Source: Streptomyces sp. NRRL F-6676 (GTDB lineage Bacteria; Actinomycetota; Actinomycetes; Streptomycetales; Streptomycetaceae). From it: a stretch of 64,000 nt of DNA. Position numbers and translations under genes: made by a program. Shown piece by piece: positions 52,701-62,577 of this stretch. How positions within the stretch are numbered: the stretch's first letter is position 1; each line of letters begins with the position of its first letter. The stretch covers positions 434,001-498,000 of the forward strand of contig NZ_JOHS01000001.1 in NCBI RefSeq assembly GCF_000725625.1. Direction: 5' to 3'. The notes below the pieces were generated by a model. That model ran no database searches and had not been told where the DNA came from. It worked only from the letters and a program-made list of their open reading frames with translations.

Positions 52701-55700
52701 GTCCTGGAGCCACTCCACGACGTGGTCCGGGACAGGGGTGATGTTCGTGAGGGCCTGCGCACCGTCGCGACGGGTCCCGAAGGTCTTCACGGCCTCGCCG
52801 GGGTCGTCGTCCTTGGGGGCGGGAGTGTCGTCCTCGGGACCGGGCTCGGGTTCGGGGTTGGGCTTCGCTTCCGGCTTCGGGTCCGGTGTGGGTTCGGGTT
52901 CCGGTTCCGGCTTCGAGTCCGGTGTGGGTTCCGGTTCCGACTTCGGGTCCGGTGCGGGCTCCGGTTTCGGCTCCGGGTCCGGGTCCGGTGTGGGTTCCGG
53001 TTCCGGCTTCGGGTCCGGTGTGGGCTCCGGTTCGGCGGCCGTCTCCGTGGACGGTGTCGTCTCCTCGGCCGTGTGGGGAGGCTTGGCCTCGTCCTCGGCG
53101 GGGGGTGTGACGACGATGGTGGGCGGTTCGACGGGCGGAGGGGTGACCGTCCTGAGGGAGGTGCTCGGTTCGTCCTCGGGTGGAGGCGTGACGACGATGG
53201 TGGGCAGCGTGTCGGGCGAAGGGCCGACCGTCCTGAGGGGCGTGCTCGGTTCGTTCTCGGCCGGGGGCGTGACGACGATGCTGGGCAGTTCGTCGAGGGG
53301 CGGCGTCACCGTCACGATGGGCACCAACGGCGCACTGGCGGGTGGGACTTCGGCCTCTTCGGTGGTGGGCGCCGGTGCCCCCTCCGCTTCTGAGTCGATC
53401 AACTGGTGGAAGTCGTTCAGGGCTTCGTACATCTCGTTGTACCGGCGGGTGACGGTGACGGGGTTGGTGGTCAGCGCCGGGGGACGCGTCCCGTAAAGGG
53501 CCTGCATGAGGGCGTGGGCCTGCGCCGGCTCGTGCGTGCGTACGGCGTCCGTGCCGTTGTTGCGAAGACGCCCGGTGAACGGGTCGGGTCCCTTGTTCGT
53601 TCCGAGGTAGGCGTTGGTCAGCTGGGCGAAGTACTCGGCCGGGCTGCGCGAGGAGTAGTTCTCGGTCTCCACACCCTTGAGATCCGTGCGCGGGCCGTCG
53701 GGCCACTCGGCGGCCGCGCCCTGTTGAATCTTGGCCGCGTGGAGGGCGTCGATCTGTGCGCGTTGGCCGTCGTCGAGGCCCCACAGATGGATGAGGTGCG
53801 CGAGTTCGTGCGTGACGGCCGAGTAGCCGTCGGGGAAGTGTCCGTGCTGGTCCACCGTGGTGACCTCGCCGACGAGGTTCTCCTCGGGCACGGCGATGAT
53901 CCGCCGCTGGGGATCGGTGAGCGCACGCAGTGTGTCGGCGGTGCGGGTGCCGCCGGGGTCCGTGTGTTCAGGGATGTCGGTGAGGTGCGCGAACTCCGGA
54001 AGATCGGTGACGCGGGTGTCACGGGGCACGACGACCACCCGGGCGCCGCTGTGCAGGACGTTCTCGGCGATCCGGGGATCGCGAAGCATCCGGTTGAGGA
54101 TGCGGCCGACCTCCGTACGGGCCGTGGCGGGCTGCTCCACACCGTCCGGGACGAGCACGTGTGTCCGGGTGAACTCGGCGGTCGGGGGCAGCACATCCGG
54201 CTCGACGATGGCCCCGGTGCCGTTGTCGGTGCCATGGCCGGTGTCGGTGTCGGTGTCGGTTCCCGCGACGTGGCGGTCCTCGCCGGCGGAGGCGGGGGGA
54301 GTGGCCACGGACTCCGCGGCCCGCGGGTTCGGCGAAGTGGAGCCGTCCGTGTGCGGGGCGACGCCTTGGGATTCGATCTCCGGACCCGGGGCGGCAGTGG
54401 TCCCGGCGTCTCCCGGGGTCCCCGTGGTCTGCCCGTTCTCGGTCCTTTCCGTGGCCTCGCGGGGCGGCGTGGGGCCGGTGGTGCCCGCTGCCGCGCTGTC
54501 GGCCGTGTTCGTCCCGTCGGCGACGACGGTCCCGCCCGGCGCGGTTTCCCCGCCCATGGGCGGGGACGCGTAGACGCCGACCATGGGAAGGGCCTGCGGA
54601 CGGGGCAGGGCGGGCCGCCCGGTGGGAGGAGCGTCGGACTGCGTCTTCGGAAAACCGGCCCCCGTGCGGTCCTGGTTGCCGCCGCCCGGGGACGAGGTGC
54701 CGCCGGCCGGTGGTGTGAGGGAGGGGCCGGGGCCGGGGGAGGAGCCCTTGCCGTCGCCGGGGTTGTCGGACGAGTGGGAGGAAGAGGAGTCGTTGTCCTC
54801 GGAACCTGGGATGTCCGTGGTGCCCAGCGTGTTGACGTTGGGCGGCTTGTTGATGTTGAACTTGCCGCCGAAGGCCGCCGCGCCCTGTCCCAGGTGGCGT
54901 TCGCTGATGGAGCTGAGGCCGCCGCCGAGGAACGTCATCAGGCCCTCGGTGGGGAGGTGGAAGACCGCCGCCGTCGCCAGCTCGCCGAGCGCTTCCGCGC
55001 CTCCCTCGCTGAGGAAGTGCGTGAGGTCCTCGCTCAGTTCGTGCTTGAACCGTTCGATCGGGCTCAGTTTCACCTTCGGCACCGGATCGGGCGTGGGCGT
55101 GGGGACGGCCCTGGGCTCCGGACGCGGCTTCGGTTGCGGAACCGGGTCGGGCTTCGGCTCGGGGGTCGGGTTCGGCCTGGGATTCGGATTCGGATTCGGT
55201 CTGAGGTCCGGATCGCGCTTCGGCTTCGGGTTGGGCGTGTGGTTGTTGAAGTTGTCGTCGAATTTGTGGCTGAACTTGTTGCCGTCGCCGTCGATGTTCT
55301 TGAACAGGTCCTTGTTGTTCGTGAGATTCTTGAAGTTGTTCTTCAGACCTTTGAGGATGTCGTTGAGGAATCCGTGGAACAGTCCGGTGAACGCGCCGAA
55401 GACGCCGTCCTGGATGATCTGGTCCCAGTCGAACCCGTCCGGCCTGCGGCCCTTGGGCGCGCCCAGCATCATTCCCAGCCGCACGGCGAAGGTCTGGAAC
55501 GCCTCCTCGAACATCTCGGAGAGGCTGGGCAGCGCGTGGCTGCGTTTGGACAGCCACTGCAACACCGTGAGGATGGCGACCCGGCTGCGTGCCTTCGCCA
55601 CGGCGGCCTGGCTGGAGGCGGTGCCGCCGGTGAAGACGGACAGCGCCGTGATGACGGCGAGTTCGAGGAGCAGCGTGATCAGCTCGGCGATGATCTGCCA

Positions 55701-56030
55701 CTTGGCCTCCATGATGTCCATGGAGGACTGCGTGCGGGACTTCTCCAGGTCGTCGAGCTGTCTGGCGAAGTCCTTCAGGTAGTTGACGCCGCCGTCGTCG
55801 AGGAACATGTGCATCGCGCGCACGTAATTGGCCCCGACCTTCGGGGGCAGGGACCGGCCCACGCCCCCGGCGGTCGCTTCGATCACGTCCGACAACTCCC
55901 GCATGCGCCGGGCCAGCCGGCCGTACGGTTTGCCGTTGGCGTAGGCCATGTCCTCGTCGGCCTGGAGCATCCTCTCGCCGATCAGCACGAACAACAGATT
56001 GTTCAGCTGCGGCGATACCTTGATGCTCAT
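46734..56030 (-). CDS. Giant polymorphic-toxin-like protein with zincin and C-terminal OTU protease motifs (3098 aa)
   Basis: The single 9.3-kb gene encodes 3098 residues. Residues 1-230 are helical, with a hydrophobic segment at about 112-134 ([19 protein letters not shown]), resembling the CpnT/WXG-like N-termini of type VII-secreted toxins. A Pro/Asn/Lys linker follows near 263-315. A gluzincin-like motif HELAH lies at 741-745, with Glu799 in SPAEYFAQL as third ligand. Near 900-977 three IVVTPP repeats and near 995-1080 an EPTPDPKPE repeat tract form stalks. About 1090-2880 is beta-rich and unassigned. The end holds an OTU-type cysteine protease: [10 protein letters not shown] with Cys2938 and PLHFLAG with His3061. 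One TTA codon occurs at 52557-52559. No immunity gene or ESX machinery lies nearby. Start ATG 56030 (MSIKVSPQ) is preferred to 56162. Confidence 0.8.
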   Translation of the reverse strand: MSIKVSPQLNNLLFVLIGERMLQADEDMAYANGKPYGRLARRMRELSDVIEATAGGVGRSLPPKVGANYVRAMHMFLDDGGVNYLKDFARQLDDLEKSRTQSSMDIMEAKWQIIAELITLLLELAVITALSVFTGGTASSQAAVAKARSRVAILTVLQWLSKRSHALPSLSEMFEEAFQTFAVRLGMMLGAPKGRRPDGFDWDQIIQDGVFGAFTGLFHGFLNDILKGLKNNFKNLTNNKDLFKNIDGDGNKFSHKFDDNFNNHTPNPKPKRDPDLRPNPNPNPRPNPTPEPKPDPVPQPKPRPEPRAVPTPTPDPVPKVKLSPIERFKHELSEDLTHFLSEGGAEALGELATAAVFHLPTEGLMTFLGGGLSSISERHLGQGAAAFGGKFNINKPPNVNTLGTTDIPGSEDNDSSSSHSSDNPGDGKGSSPGPGPSLTPPAGGTSSPGGGNQDRTGAGFPKTQSDAPPTGRPALPRPQALPMVGVYASPPMGGETAPGGTVVADGTNTADSAAAGTTGPTPPREATERTENGQTTGTPGDAGTTAAPGPEIESQGVAPHTDGSTSPNPRAAESVATPPASAGEDRHVAGTDTDTDTGHGTDNGTGAIVEPDVLPPTAEFTRTHVLVPDGVEQPATARTEVGRILNRMLRDPRIAENVLHSGARVVVVPRDTRVTDLPEFAHLTDIPEHTDPGGTRTADTLRALTDPQRRIIAVPEENLVGEVTTVDQHGHFPDGYSAVTHELAHLIHLWGLDDGQRAQIDALHAAKIQQGAAAEWPDGPRTDLKGVETENYSSRSPAEYFAQLTNAYLGTNKGPDPFTGRLRNNGTDAVRTHEPAQAHALMQALYGTRPPALTTNPVTVTRRYNEMYEALNDFHQLIDSEAEGAPAPTTEEAEVPPASAPLVPIVTVTPPLDELPSIVVTPPAENEPSTPLRTVGPSPDTLPTIVVTPPPEDEPSTSLRTVTPPPVEPPTIVVTPPAEDEAKPPHTAEETTPSTETAAEPEPTPDPKPEPEPTPDPDPEPKPEPAPDPKSEPEPTPDSKPEPEPEPTPDPKPEAKPNPEPEPGPEDDTPAPKDDDPGEAVKTFGTRRDGAQALTNITPVPDHVVEWLQDLAIATAEDGAAEDPAFHDAVRGTLTARLLTAEWSRLFSDAGLPLNVTLRGQRYPVSLRLQLSLIGPAPEQMEPMPDGPPVGIQRWAFGIHEDGDTSGAGDLRALNFTFSQPWAVKHGALSSITFSPQINMTWNQLTTTVTVGRTVQPMVLWRSKGRSLPYDFAMTWQVRRNSGRSRDILANAGQPEWQDAGETPAPPAPAGTPKAAKASETPEATEATEPPEAPKTQSPLTVWFPTYLAKAPEPKDDRPSTKPTEPADPAEPTKPTEPAEPTRPTEPTDEEKQKQREEEAKSRPAPVDRLLDELPLFGPESLVDHDGMFADLMEAFPPLAELSERSVDELFEFMKEGNQRSNLPQSWGGSVASPTLYSASGSAIGYLRFSTTLSGGETVTGPASASSVLESYVLRSIRMQGASQIANSLGVTLPLRFGLSSGEPDPVTGVEPLGGSVSGQVGASHQFAHTLTSAGSARIAHSLRTGDPLLLVRPDLALHVTLVRPDSAPVHPAADSRLGKGKGYALNMRVPSEHTLGKEPEETRYPPREVLHLTQLGVSTTPLQVSGTEPLFDQAEEWLRDNGYLPSDRPRPRLWDHTTEEALRVQRLNNQRKLDRMRSRLALRGALDEMIEGSDAITFELPTPNGTRRATVRLRTARRYTGTDGTPGSDNDGVVHERSLPGVQTLNYVGSTLAGDEQFQRTPFGWSAGGGASVTNPFGAHGDRRLQELGARYTYHRAESTTAGSSAGTGHEYYMLSPTANGTQVFSVPVTHTMTISDSHAEGLTPDPEDGTVRLAVPTDRTSRTPHTGPRPKPAVVRDVRDADMRKLAGPGAGHTYHNGLLRLPETALLDRAPGSAELRETVPAMLDELDREAARQEERALRARKPMPGAFPDDIDLEAQNQDTEPADGDTPTDTGARTDAHAAPDTAPARRGPLWDLLSGTGSWLGAQATGAARWAWRTAFGEPVTREESSGREVFDTAFSPQHMAGNALRVFRDSYVVESAGTPGLVTGTDYLVEVEGYLTDVELLPEGEPMDAERWLQSVDASAFTSGVNSSHQIAFSASGRYGSGSDAFTPSGGYAYQRSTGRNVTSNDITGVFRVTVEDTTPVYRFTAKVHLVVTVKRGRRNAASGTFHPSPGLTSRKVVEPDGTLEFSLVDNDLQNHPELAELARQAGRTPLGANRADRLLPSPYVSSGGVLGYGAASDVDLAGGRKAFTERVRTLVEREAPGTTEPGSATYLPGVLSRINEHGTSLGLRALVNAGPRGHTAFHFVHRSWLGPRLVEVALVARPARGTRLAELRGKLVTRSSGLDNVFGHSRGAGTALDVPGATRIARSTGNSHELTFSPAGQHGIHQFRPTASLARRTAWQDAQLSSRELRSWQRTFGNTAEFRVPYEYVVTVRSWALDDALIGKLISALGDGLTTLAAPAAGLIDLSPPALSGLPWVAGRTGSEPAGVVLRFNSSETTGESPALTEGPGMFTSDPRTAPTPAAPGDAVIEMELPQGLRELLGDEPWVPSRPFQVYDFAGIDRLGEALRTVDPSLRQDLNPRTTRSAEGMFIRLTTLAADGRLTLLDAAATAPYLGDRGSDRTSVSVRLYAPRAEVTTKDTAIDRIELSADGFQTQADTVVATGATFEYSGGPGRRGGASVPLGGERASFGQTATASSQRRELLRFGTPMENDKGEGMDGHRVRAVAVLEVRGPGGTRWVTGDILFRTTEAPPAHETTDEEPDGTTDTAPAKPATAGKVLNAGQAEAPGATGTETAAKATRTSAPESGTTTVKPSGTVQTDLPAPPAPTYDRSRPVPRYGGGQRLLTPYQWSRLDSAGETPRDVFGDGDCFFRAVLEVAGPHVRARLGLTESDGLGDVIKKMRAATATELTDHPERYAAHIGGVGAGTSVAALASDIRIRGNYANLAGDVTPWIASELLGLRLRIVTPTYEVSMGPENGVPVTLVQLTNGPLHFLAGVPQSPPAATVAVSSSLADVAFDILTGRNKGTVR

Positions 56031-56220
56031 CGGGCGGATTCCAGTTCTCGTGCCGACCCTATAGGTTTCCGTTCTTCTTGCGCGCCCGACACCGCCCCCT
56101 TTTCGGGGATTTTCTGCTGTGGGCTGCCGCGAGCCTAATGCGGTTTCAACTCGGGTGAGCAATGGGGCGGGGCCGCTCTGCGGTTAATGCCTGATTTTTC
56201 GCCCGCGATTTCATGTCGGA

Positions 56221-56256
56221 GAAACGTGGCCGCCACATTGAAACGTGGCCGCCACA
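56221..56256. repeat. Two tandem copies of a palindrome-containing 17-mer
   Basis: GAAACGTGGCCGCCACA occurs at 56221-56237 and 56240-56256, period 19 bp. Each contains GTGGC-C-GCCAC, a perfect 5-bp inverted repeat around one base. Looks like a double operator for an unidentified factor. Confidence 0.6.
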
Positions 56257-56428
56257 CTCCCTTGTTGTGGCCGGGCGTGGCTCTGCCCGCGTTCGGACCC
56301 TGACGGCGGCCGGTCGCCGCACCGCACGCGCGGTCCTGTCCCACGTGGTGTTGTGGCACGCCGAGGACCGGATCGTCCGCGCCGGCAACCACACCCGTCG
56401 TCTTCGCCCGAACCGGACGCCGCGGGCG

Positions 56429-56451
56429 TTGTCAGTGGTGGCCCCTAGTCT
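56429..56451 (+). promoter_or_regulatory. RecA-NDp-like (PafBC-dependent) DNA-damage promoter
   Basis: TTGTCAGTG (56429-56437), 8 bases, TAGTCT (56446-56451) fits the actinobacterial motif TTGTCRGTG-N8-TAnnnT exactly. The start would lie on the ATG at 56459, giving a leaderless mRNA. No LexA box is visible. Confidence 0.7.
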
Positions 56452-56458
56452 TCGGCAC

Positions 56459-57877
56459 ATGACTCACGACGCACAGACGTACGCCTATTTACGGCCCTCC
56501 GCGGTCCGCCCCGCGGCGGAGGGCGGCACGCTCAGCCTGGAGACCTCCGGCGGGACGACACCGGCGGGGCGGGAGGCCCATCCGCGGTTCTTCCACGGCT
56601 TCCTGACCCGACCTCAGATAGCGGCGGCCGGCCTGCTGTGCGTCGCGGACGTCGCCGCCACCCGCTACTACCAGCCGCTGAACCCCGCCTGGCTGGACCC
56701 GGTGGTCACGGGGAACGGCGACCGGCTGCGGTTCGAGTCGTTCTCCGGCTGCTGCGGCGTCTACGCGCGGCTCGACATGCTGGGCGACGCGCTCGACGGT
56801 GACGACGTCGGGCACGGCACGACCAACGTCGACGTCAACCTCCCGCTGCGCGAAGCCCTCACCCGCGTCGGCCCCGTCGACCCGCTGCTCATGGAGGTCG
56901 GGCCCGACGAACTGACCGTCACCACCTTCGACGGACCCGTGGTGGAGAAGAAGGTGCCCCTGCCCGAGCGCTGGCTGCGCGGCTTCGCCGAGACCCAGGT
57001 GGTCGCCGCCGGGTTCGAACCCCGCGCCGAACTCTCCGCCGCCGAGGCCGTGCGCTTCCTCAGAGCACTGCCCCGCTCCCGCGCCTCACGGGCCACGCGC
57101 TGGGTCGTCCCGGCCGGCCGCTCGCTGCGCGCCACCACCCGGCCGGTCCCCGGCGCGGTGTGCCTGCCGGGCCCCGACCGGCTCGCCGCACTGAGCCGGG
57201 TGCTCCGCCACGCCACGGGCCTGCGGATCCACGGCCCGGCCGTCACCACCGGCAGCGGCCCCGTGGCGAGCGCGTGGGAGGTGGGTCTGCCCGGAATGCG
57301 CCTCACCCTCACCCTGTCCCCGGACCCGGCGCGGGGCTTCTCCGGCGAGGGCGGGGTCCTGGAGGCGCTGGCCACGGAGGAGTCCGCCGAGGACGCCGAA
57401 CTGGTGTCGGTGCTCCTCGCCTGGGACCCCGCCGTCGACCTCGCGGATCTCGCCGCGCAGAGCGGCCTCACCCCGCAGCGCGTCCGGGCGGCACTCACCC
57501 GCCTCGGCACCGCCGGGCGCATCGGCTACGACGTGACGGAGGCCGCGTACTTCCACCGCGAGCTGCCGTACGACACCGGGCGCGCCGAGCGCCACAACCC
57601 CCGCCTGCGCGCCGCCCGCGCCCTGGTCGAGGCGGGCGCGGTGCGCCTCGACGGCGAGCTGGCCACGGTCACCGTCGACGACCACGTCCACCGCGTCAGA
57701 GCCGCCGAAGGGCGGCTGACCTGCACCTGCCGCTGGTGGGCCGCGTACCGCGGCGGCCGCGGACCGTGCAAGCACGCCCTGGCCGTCCGCCTCGTCCGCC
57801 GGGCGGCGGGGGCGCGGACGGCCGCCACCAACGCCACCACCCCTGACACCACGACCCCTTCCCACGGAGCCGTCTGA
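56459..57877 (+). CDS. SWIM zinc-finger protein
   Basis: 472 residues. The C-terminal SWIM finger is CxC-x12-CxH: Cys422, Cys424, Cys437 and His439 in TCTCRW..PCKHALAVRL. The body is the uncharacterised domain usually found before SWIM in actinobacterial proteins of this type, with a winged-helix-like part (LADLAAQSGLTPQRVRAALTRLG). SWIM fingers bind nucleic acid or protein partners and occur in recombination-repair factors. Codon 11 is TTA (56489-56491), so translation may depend on bldA tRNA. ATG 56459 fits the leaderless DNA-damage promoter. It overlaps the next gene by one base (TGATG) and forms a two-gene operon with it. Confidence 0.87.
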   Translation: MTHDAQTYAYLRPSAVRPAAEGGTLSLETSGGTTPAGREAHPRFFHGFLTRPQIAAAGLLCVADVAATRYYQPLNPAWLDPVVTGNGDRLRFESFSGCCGVYARLDMLGDALDGDDVGHGTTNVDVNLPLREALTRVGPVDPLLMEVGPDELTVTTFDGPVVEKKVPLPERWLRGFAETQVVAAGFEPRAELSAAEAVRFLRALPRSRASRATRWVVPAGRSLRATTRPVPGAVCLPGPDRLAALSRVLRHATGLRIHGPAVTTGSGPVASAWEVGLPGMRLTLTLSPDPARGFSGEGGVLEALATEESAEDAELVSVLLAWDPAVDLADLAAQSGLTPQRVRAALTRLGTAGRIGYDVTEAAYFHRELPYDTGRAERHNPRLRAARALVEAGAVRLDGELATVTVDDHVHRVRAAEGRLTCTCRWWAAYRGGRGPCKHALAVRLVRRAAGARTAATNATTPDTTTPSHGAV

Positions 57878-60513
57878 TGCGCGGGATCCCCCGATACGAC
57901 ATTCCCGACGAGGTCACCGAGGCCTCGTACGAACTGCTGCACGCCGTGCGCGAAGGCCGCGCCGAGGCGGTGCCCAAGCTGTCCGAGGCACTCACCGTCG
58001 CCGAGCGGCGCACCTGTCTGCCGGTGCTGAAGTCCTGGCGCTCGTCCCTGAACAGGGACTGGGCCAACGGCCACACGGACATACGCGTCGCCCTGCTGGC
58101 GGCCGGCGCGGCGTGCTCCACCGGCGCGGCCGCCGCCGCCCAGTGGCTCGCCTCCAACGAGCTGCGCTGGGCCATGCGGGACCCCGCGCCGGTCGTCGAG
58201 GCGCTGGCCGACCGCGACCCCGAGTGGCTGGGCCAGGTCGCGCACCGGCTGGCCGGGCGCCGCACCGTCGCGCGGGAGGAGTACCCGCTGATCTCCCGGC
58301 TGGTCAGCGCCGCGAACTGCGCACCGCCCACGACCGACGGGTTCGTCCTCGGCTGGGAGGAGGCTTGCAGCGGGGTCGCCGGTGAGCCGGTCGGGGAGAC
58401 ACTGCGGAAGAATCCCTTCCTGACGGTCATGGTCCCGCGGCTCTTCGAGGTGCCGCAGGCCGGCTCGCACCTCCAGGACAGCTGGGAGCACGACCCCGGC
58501 TGGGCCGCGGCGCTCGCCGGGTTCGCCCGGGAGGGCCTGCTCAGCCGGGAGGCGCTGCTCGACGGCTGCCTCTCCCGGCTCTCCCGCGAGACCCGGCTCG
58601 GCCTCGTCAAGGGCTTCCTCGCCCTGCTGACCGCCCTCGACCCGACCGAGGACGAGCAGGCGGCGCACACCCTGACCTGGGTGCGGATGGTGCCCGACGC
58701 CCACGGCCTGGTGGTGGCCCGGGCCCAGGAGACGCTGGCCGGGCTGGACGCCGCGGGCCGCCTGGCGACCGAGCACCTGGTCGAGGCCTCGGAAGCCGCC
58801 CTGACCCGGCCCGAGAAGAAGATCGTGCGGGCCCAGCTCACCCTGCTGGACAAGGCGGTCAAGCGCGGCGGCCCGGACACGGACGCGTTGCTGCGCGCGG
58901 CCGCCGTCGCCTTCGGCCACGAGGAGCACAGCCTCCAGGAACGGGCGCTCGCCCTGGTCGTGCGCCACCGCAGGCGCGCGAGCGACGCCGTCCTGGCCGA
59001 ACTCGCGGAGAGCGCCGGGCAGCTCGGACCCGACCTGCGCGCACGCGCGGCCGCCGCGCTCGGGGGCGTCCTCCCCGACGAGGGCGCCGGCACCCCGCCC
59101 GGCGAGGGGGACGGGCTGCCGCCCGTGCCGGAGCCCGAGCGCCTCGCGCCCGTGCCGCCCACCGCCGCGGAACTCGCGGAGGAGGTCGGCGTCCTGATGC
59201 ACGGTACCGACGAGGCGCCCGGTCAGGCGGAGCGGGTACTCAACGGCCTCGTCGTGCACGCCCACGCCGACCTGCCCGGCCTGCGCGCCGCTCTCCAGCC
59301 GGTCGTGGGGCGGCTGTTGGAACACTGGACCACGGACTTCCGTGGCCTGGGCTGGCACTGGCGTCCCTTCGTCGTCCTCGCGGTCATGGGCGGTGTTCCC
59401 CAGGAGGAGTTGGACGGCATCCGCCGCCTGGCCCTCGACCACAGCAGCACGCACTCGGCCAGTGCCTCCGTCCTCGCCGTCCGCGTGGCCGAGATCGCGA
59501 CCCGGCTGCACGGCGACCCCCTGCCCTTCCTGCTGGCCACCCCCACCTGGACGACGGGCACCCTCGACCCCGCGGAACTGGTGGAGCGGCTCGCCGCCTA
59601 CGAGGGCTCCGGCACCGAACCCGGCCCGGCCGACCTCGACCAGGCCCTGCTGCGCCTGGACCGCGTGATACCGCCCGACGCGGTGACGGCGGCCGCGAAG
59701 CTCACCTCCCCGGCCGGACGCCGGCTCGCCGCCCGCCTCGCCGAGGGCGCGCTGCCCGCCCCGGCCGCCTTCCGCGAGAGGGAACGCCTCGGGCTGCGGA
59801 ACCCCCGCCCCGGTGTGCTGGTCCGCACGGAGGCCGTCGCCGGACGCGAGGGCTTCTCCGAGCCGTTCCGTTCCCTGCTCGGCGCGCACGATCCCCTCGA
59901 CAGCCCGGACGCGGGCAGGCGCATGGAGTGCACCCCGGAGTCGCTGGCGCTGCTGCCCCAGCACCGGGAGGTCGTCGCGGCACGGATGCTGGTCACCTTC
60001 GTCGCCCACGCCTACTGGAACGAGAGCGATGCCCCCGTGCTGCCCGCACTGGCCGAGTCGGGGGGACCGGCCGGGCCCGCCACCCACCTCCTCGTGGCGT
60101 ACGGCCTCGGCGCACGGCGGGCCGACGAGCAGTTGTACGCCGTGGACGCGCTGCTCCTCCTGGCCGCCCGCGGCGCGCTCGACACGGCGCGGCTCGGCGG
60201 GGACGTCGCCGAACTGACCGGCCTGCGCCGGCTCACGTTCCAGCGGGTCGTGAGCGCACTGCGGGAGGTCGCGCGCGCCGGCGCGTACGGCACGGTGTGG
60301 GCGGTGCTGTCGGCCGCCCTCCCCGCCCTGCTCCAGGGCGAGGCACCGCACGGCCTGCCCGCCGCGCTCACCCTCGCGGCCGACTGCGCCGAAGGCTGCG
60401 GGGCCCGCGGGCCCCTCCCCCCGGAGATCGACGCGCTGGCGGCCCGCACGGGCTCGTCCCAGACGGTCAAACAGGCACGGCGCATCAAGAACGCACTGGA
60501 GAGGACGGCATGA
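57877..60513 (+). CDS. Large alpha-helical (HEAT-like) protein of unknown function, DUF6493-type
   Basis: 878 residues, almost wholly helical with repeated Leu/Ala-rich segments (e.g. AERRTCLPVLKSWRSSLNRD, LADRDPEWLGQVAHRLAG, LRARAAAALGG) resembling HEAT-type solenoids, plus an internal linker near 395-425. No enzymatic motif or membrane segment is seen. Such proteins accompany SWIM zinc-finger proteins in many actinobacteria, I recall under the DUF6493 label, but that name is not verified here. Start ATG 57877 overlaps the SWIM stop (TGATG), so translation is coupled. Likely a scaffold partner of the SWIM protein in a stress or repair role. Confidence 0.82.
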   Translation: MRGIPRYDIPDEVTEASYELLHAVREGRAEAVPKLSEALTVAERRTCLPVLKSWRSSLNRDWANGHTDIRVALLAAGAACSTGAAAAAQWLASNELRWAMRDPAPVVEALADRDPEWLGQVAHRLAGRRTVAREEYPLISRLVSAANCAPPTTDGFVLGWEEACSGVAGEPVGETLRKNPFLTVMVPRLFEVPQAGSHLQDSWEHDPGWAAALAGFAREGLLSREALLDGCLSRLSRETRLGLVKGFLALLTALDPTEDEQAAHTLTWVRMVPDAHGLVVARAQETLAGLDAAGRLATEHLVEASEAALTRPEKKIVRAQLTLLDKAVKRGGPDTDALLRAAAVAFGHEEHSLQERALALVVRHRRRASDAVLAELAESAGQLGPDLRARAAAALGGVLPDEGAGTPPGEGDGLPPVPEPERLAPVPPTAAELAEEVGVLMHGTDEAPGQAERVLNGLVVHAHADLPGLRAALQPVVGRLLEHWTTDFRGLGWHWRPFVVLAVMGGVPQEELDGIRRLALDHSSTHSASASVLAVRVAEIATRLHGDPLPFLLATPTWTTGTLDPAELVERLAAYEGSGTEPGPADLDQALLRLDRVIPPDAVTAAAKLTSPAGRRLAARLAEGALPAPAAFRERERLGLRNPRPGVLVRTEAVAGREGFSEPFRSLLGAHDPLDSPDAGRRMECTPESLALLPQHREVVAARMLVTFVAHAYWNESDAPVLPALAESGGPAGPATHLLVAYGLGARRADEQLYAVDALLLLAARGALDTARLGGDVAELTGLRRLTFQRVVSALREVARAGAYGTVWAVLSAALPALLQGEAPHGLPAALTLAADCAEGCGARGPLPPEIDALAARTGSSQTVKQARRIKNALERTA

Positions 60514-60546
60514 GCCCGTAGCGCCCCGGGCGCGGCCCGAGCGGCC

Positions 60547-61749
60547 TCAGCGGGGCGCGGGGCCGGGTTCGGCCGCGGACGGCTTCTCGCGACGGGCACC
60601 GTACCAGTCCAGGACCAGGACGGTGGCGTCGTCGCCCAGCTGTCCGTGGCAGGCCTCCAGGACCGCGGTCGTCAGGGCGCGGACGGCCTCCCGCGGGTGC
60701 AGGGCGCGGGTGTCGCGGACGAGTGCGGCCAGGTCGACGGCCGCGGCACCGCGGTCCTGCATGCCGTCGGTGAGCAGCACCAGCCGGTCCCCGGGGCGCA
60801 GCTCCAGTTCCTGCACCCGGTAGTGGGTGGGCGCCGCCACCCCGAACGGCAGGTTCACGCCGAGGGCGACCTCCTCGGCGACGCCGTCGCGCACCCGCAG
60901 GGGCCAGGGGTGCCCGGCGTTGACCAGCTCGCAGACACCCGTTTCGAGATTCACGCACAGCAGTTGACCGGTGGCCAGCCCGCGGGCGTGGCGCAGCAGG
61001 GCCTGGTGGGCCTCCCGGGCCTGTCTGAGCGCGTCGCAGCCATCGCGGCGCGCCCGGCGCAGCGCACCGACCAACAGGGTGGCCAGCAGCGCGGAGTCGG
61101 TGTCGTGCCCCATGGCGTCGGTGATGGACAGGTGCAGCGTGTCACGGTCGAGGGAGTAGTCGTAGGTGTCACCGCCGATGTCGTCGGCCGGGACGAGCCC
61201 CGCGGCCAGGGTGAACTGGACGGCCTCGCAGCAGGAGGCCGAGGGGAGGAGCTGGTGCTGGATCTCCGCGGCCAGACTGGTCCGGGTGGTCCGCCGGCCC
61301 AGGTGGTAGAGGTCGGTGAACCGGCGGTCCGTGACGACGATGTACGCCAGCACGTGTGCCGCTTCGGCGATCTGCTCCAGCGTGGCCCCGTCGGCGTGCT
61401 GCAAAGTCACCTCCAGTACGCCGAGGCAGTCGCCCCGGTTGGTCACCGGTGTGATGACGCGCTGTCCGCCCTGGTCCTCGGGTTCCACGTACTGCCGCTG
61501 GCTGCGCAGGACCTCGTCGTAGACACTGCCCCGCAACGCGAAGGGCTCGGCGCGGCCGTCGCCGTCGCCGTCGTCGCCCGCGGACAGCCGCACCAGTTGC
61601 TGGCCGACGAGGTCGGCGAACAGGAAGGACACGCGCTCCGCCCCGAACCTCTTTTGCAGGTCGCGTGCCACCACGTCGACGGACTCCCCCGGAGGCGCTG
61701 CCTCCGCGGCGGTGAGAAGCTCACCCAGTTCGACATCCGCATTCTCCAC
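60547..61749 (-). CDS. GAF-type sensor with SpoIIE (PP2C) phosphatase domain
   Basis: 400 residues. The first ~165 residues look like a GAF sensor (RVSFLFADLVGQQLVRLSAG, GDCLGVLEVTLQ). Residues about 180-385 are a PP2C/SpoIIE Ser/Thr phosphatase with metal-binding motifs DDIGGDTYDY, ITDAMGHD, LVLLTDGMQD and GDDATVLVLDW. Streptomyces has many such RsbU-like phosphatases that dephosphorylate anti-anti-sigma factors in osmotic or developmental control. GTG 61749 follows GGGAGG, fixing the start. No anti-sigma partner gene is adjacent. Confidence 0.9.
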   Translation of the reverse strand: MENADVELGELLTAAEAAPPGESVDVVARDLQKRFGAERVSFLFADLVGQQLVRLSAGDDGDGDGRAEPFALRGSVYDEVLRSQRQYVEPEDQGGQRVITPVTNRGDCLGVLEVTLQHADGATLEQIAEAAHVLAYIVVTDRRFTDLYHLGRRTTRTSLAAEIQHQLLPSASCCEAVQFTLAAGLVPADDIGGDTYDYSLDRDTLHLSITDAMGHDTDSALLATLLVGALRRARRDGCDALRQAREAHQALLRHARGLATGQLLCVNLETGVCELVNAGHPWPLRVRDGVAEEVALGVNLPFGVAAPTHYRVQELELRPGDRLVLLTDGMQDRGAAAVDLAALVRDTRALHPREAVRALTTAVLEACHGQLGDDATVLVLDWYGARREKPSAAEPGPAPR

Positions 61750-61902
61750 GGCAACCTCCCATCGGCTGCCGTTCCTTCTTCCCCCGCTTTCCCCGAGGTC
61801 ACCTGGCACGGTCCATTACGACCGGTCCTGAACGGGTATGGCGTTTCCTGTCGCGGGCGGCACGGACGAGATCATTTCCGGGCACGACAGGACGCCGGCA
61901 CG

Positions 61903-61932
61903 GCGGAGCCCCGCCCCGTGACGGGGCTCCGC
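61903..61932 (-). terminator. Hairpin terminator after the SapA-like gene
   Basis: GCGGAGCCCCG (61903-61913) and CGGGGCTCCGC (61922-61932) form a perfect 11-bp stem with an 8-base loop, 20 bases beyond the SapA-like stop codon. Confidence 0.75.
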
Positions 61933-61952
61933 ACGCGTGCCGCCGGTGACGG

Positions 61953-62381
61953 TCAGCCGCAGAAGCCCGCGAAGCTCGCGTACGCGTCGTCGATCTGCCC
62001 CCGCACGGTGACGCACTCGCCGCGCCCCGGGACGTAGACGGGGCCCGCGTACGTCGTGTAGGCGCCCGAGTCCGAGGCGCTGACCTGGGTGTGGTCGGTC
62101 TGGAACACCTTCGCCTGCATGTACACGGGCGCGCCCTTCCGCGCCCGCACGGTCACGGCGCAGTTCTCGCCGGTCCGTTCGTTCCAGGTGAGGTAGACGG
62201 TGCCGAGCTCACCGATGTCGTAGCCGTGCAGGACGCCGTACCCGGAGCCGCAGGCCCCGTTGTACGCGGCCGCGTAGGCCCCCTGCGCGGTGGCGGAGGC
62301 CGGTGCCGCGAAGACGGCGGCCGAGGCCACCGCGGCGGCGGCGACGGCGGTGACGGCGGCGGCTCGATGCATGCGCTTCAT
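61953..62381 (-). CDS. Secreted SapA-like spore-associated protein
   Basis: 142 residues. Signal peptide about 1-37 (alanine-rich, ending ASATA). The mature domain holds four cysteines (NGACGSGYG, ENCAVTV, RGECVTVRG, AGFCG) that could make two disulfides, and segments VYLTWNERTGENC and DSGAYTTYAGPVYVPG agree with my memory of spore-associated protein A of S. coelicolor in both length and pattern. Function of SapA is unknown; it is a developmental exoprotein. ATG 62381 begins a good signal peptide (MKRMHRAAAV). A strong terminator follows. Confidence 0.75.
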   Translation of the reverse strand: MKRMHRAAAVTAVAAAAVASAAVFAAPASATAQGAYAAAYNGACGSGYGVLHGYDIGELGTVYLTWNERTGENCAVTVRARKGAPVYMQAKVFQTDHTQVSASDSGAYTTYAGPVYVPGRGECVTVRGQIDDAYASFAGFCG

Positions 62382-62577
62382 GATGTTCCCCCTGGGGAAG
62401 GACCGTACGGCCCCTCCGTCGCATTGATCGCCCTGCCGGGCGGGCCGCGGGACTCTTCCCGCACCCGCCCAGTTGGACCGGCGGCCCGGCCGAACGGTTG
62501 GTGACGGAGATGTCACCGTTCTGTCACCGCTCGCCTTCGGCCCGTTGTCGCCCACCGGGGCGACCGCCCGGCGAAGG

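Larger units (their letters stand above)
56031..56458. other. Divergent regulatory region between giant gene and SWIM gene
   Basis: 428 bases, locally A/T richer than surroundings near 56090-56220. It contains a TAGGGT/TATAGG -10 candidate for the giant gene (minus strand, 56056-56063), a tandem 17-mer repeat (56221-56256) and the RecA-NDp-like promoter of the SWIM gene (56429-56451). Frames running through it look non-coding. Confidence 0.5.
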
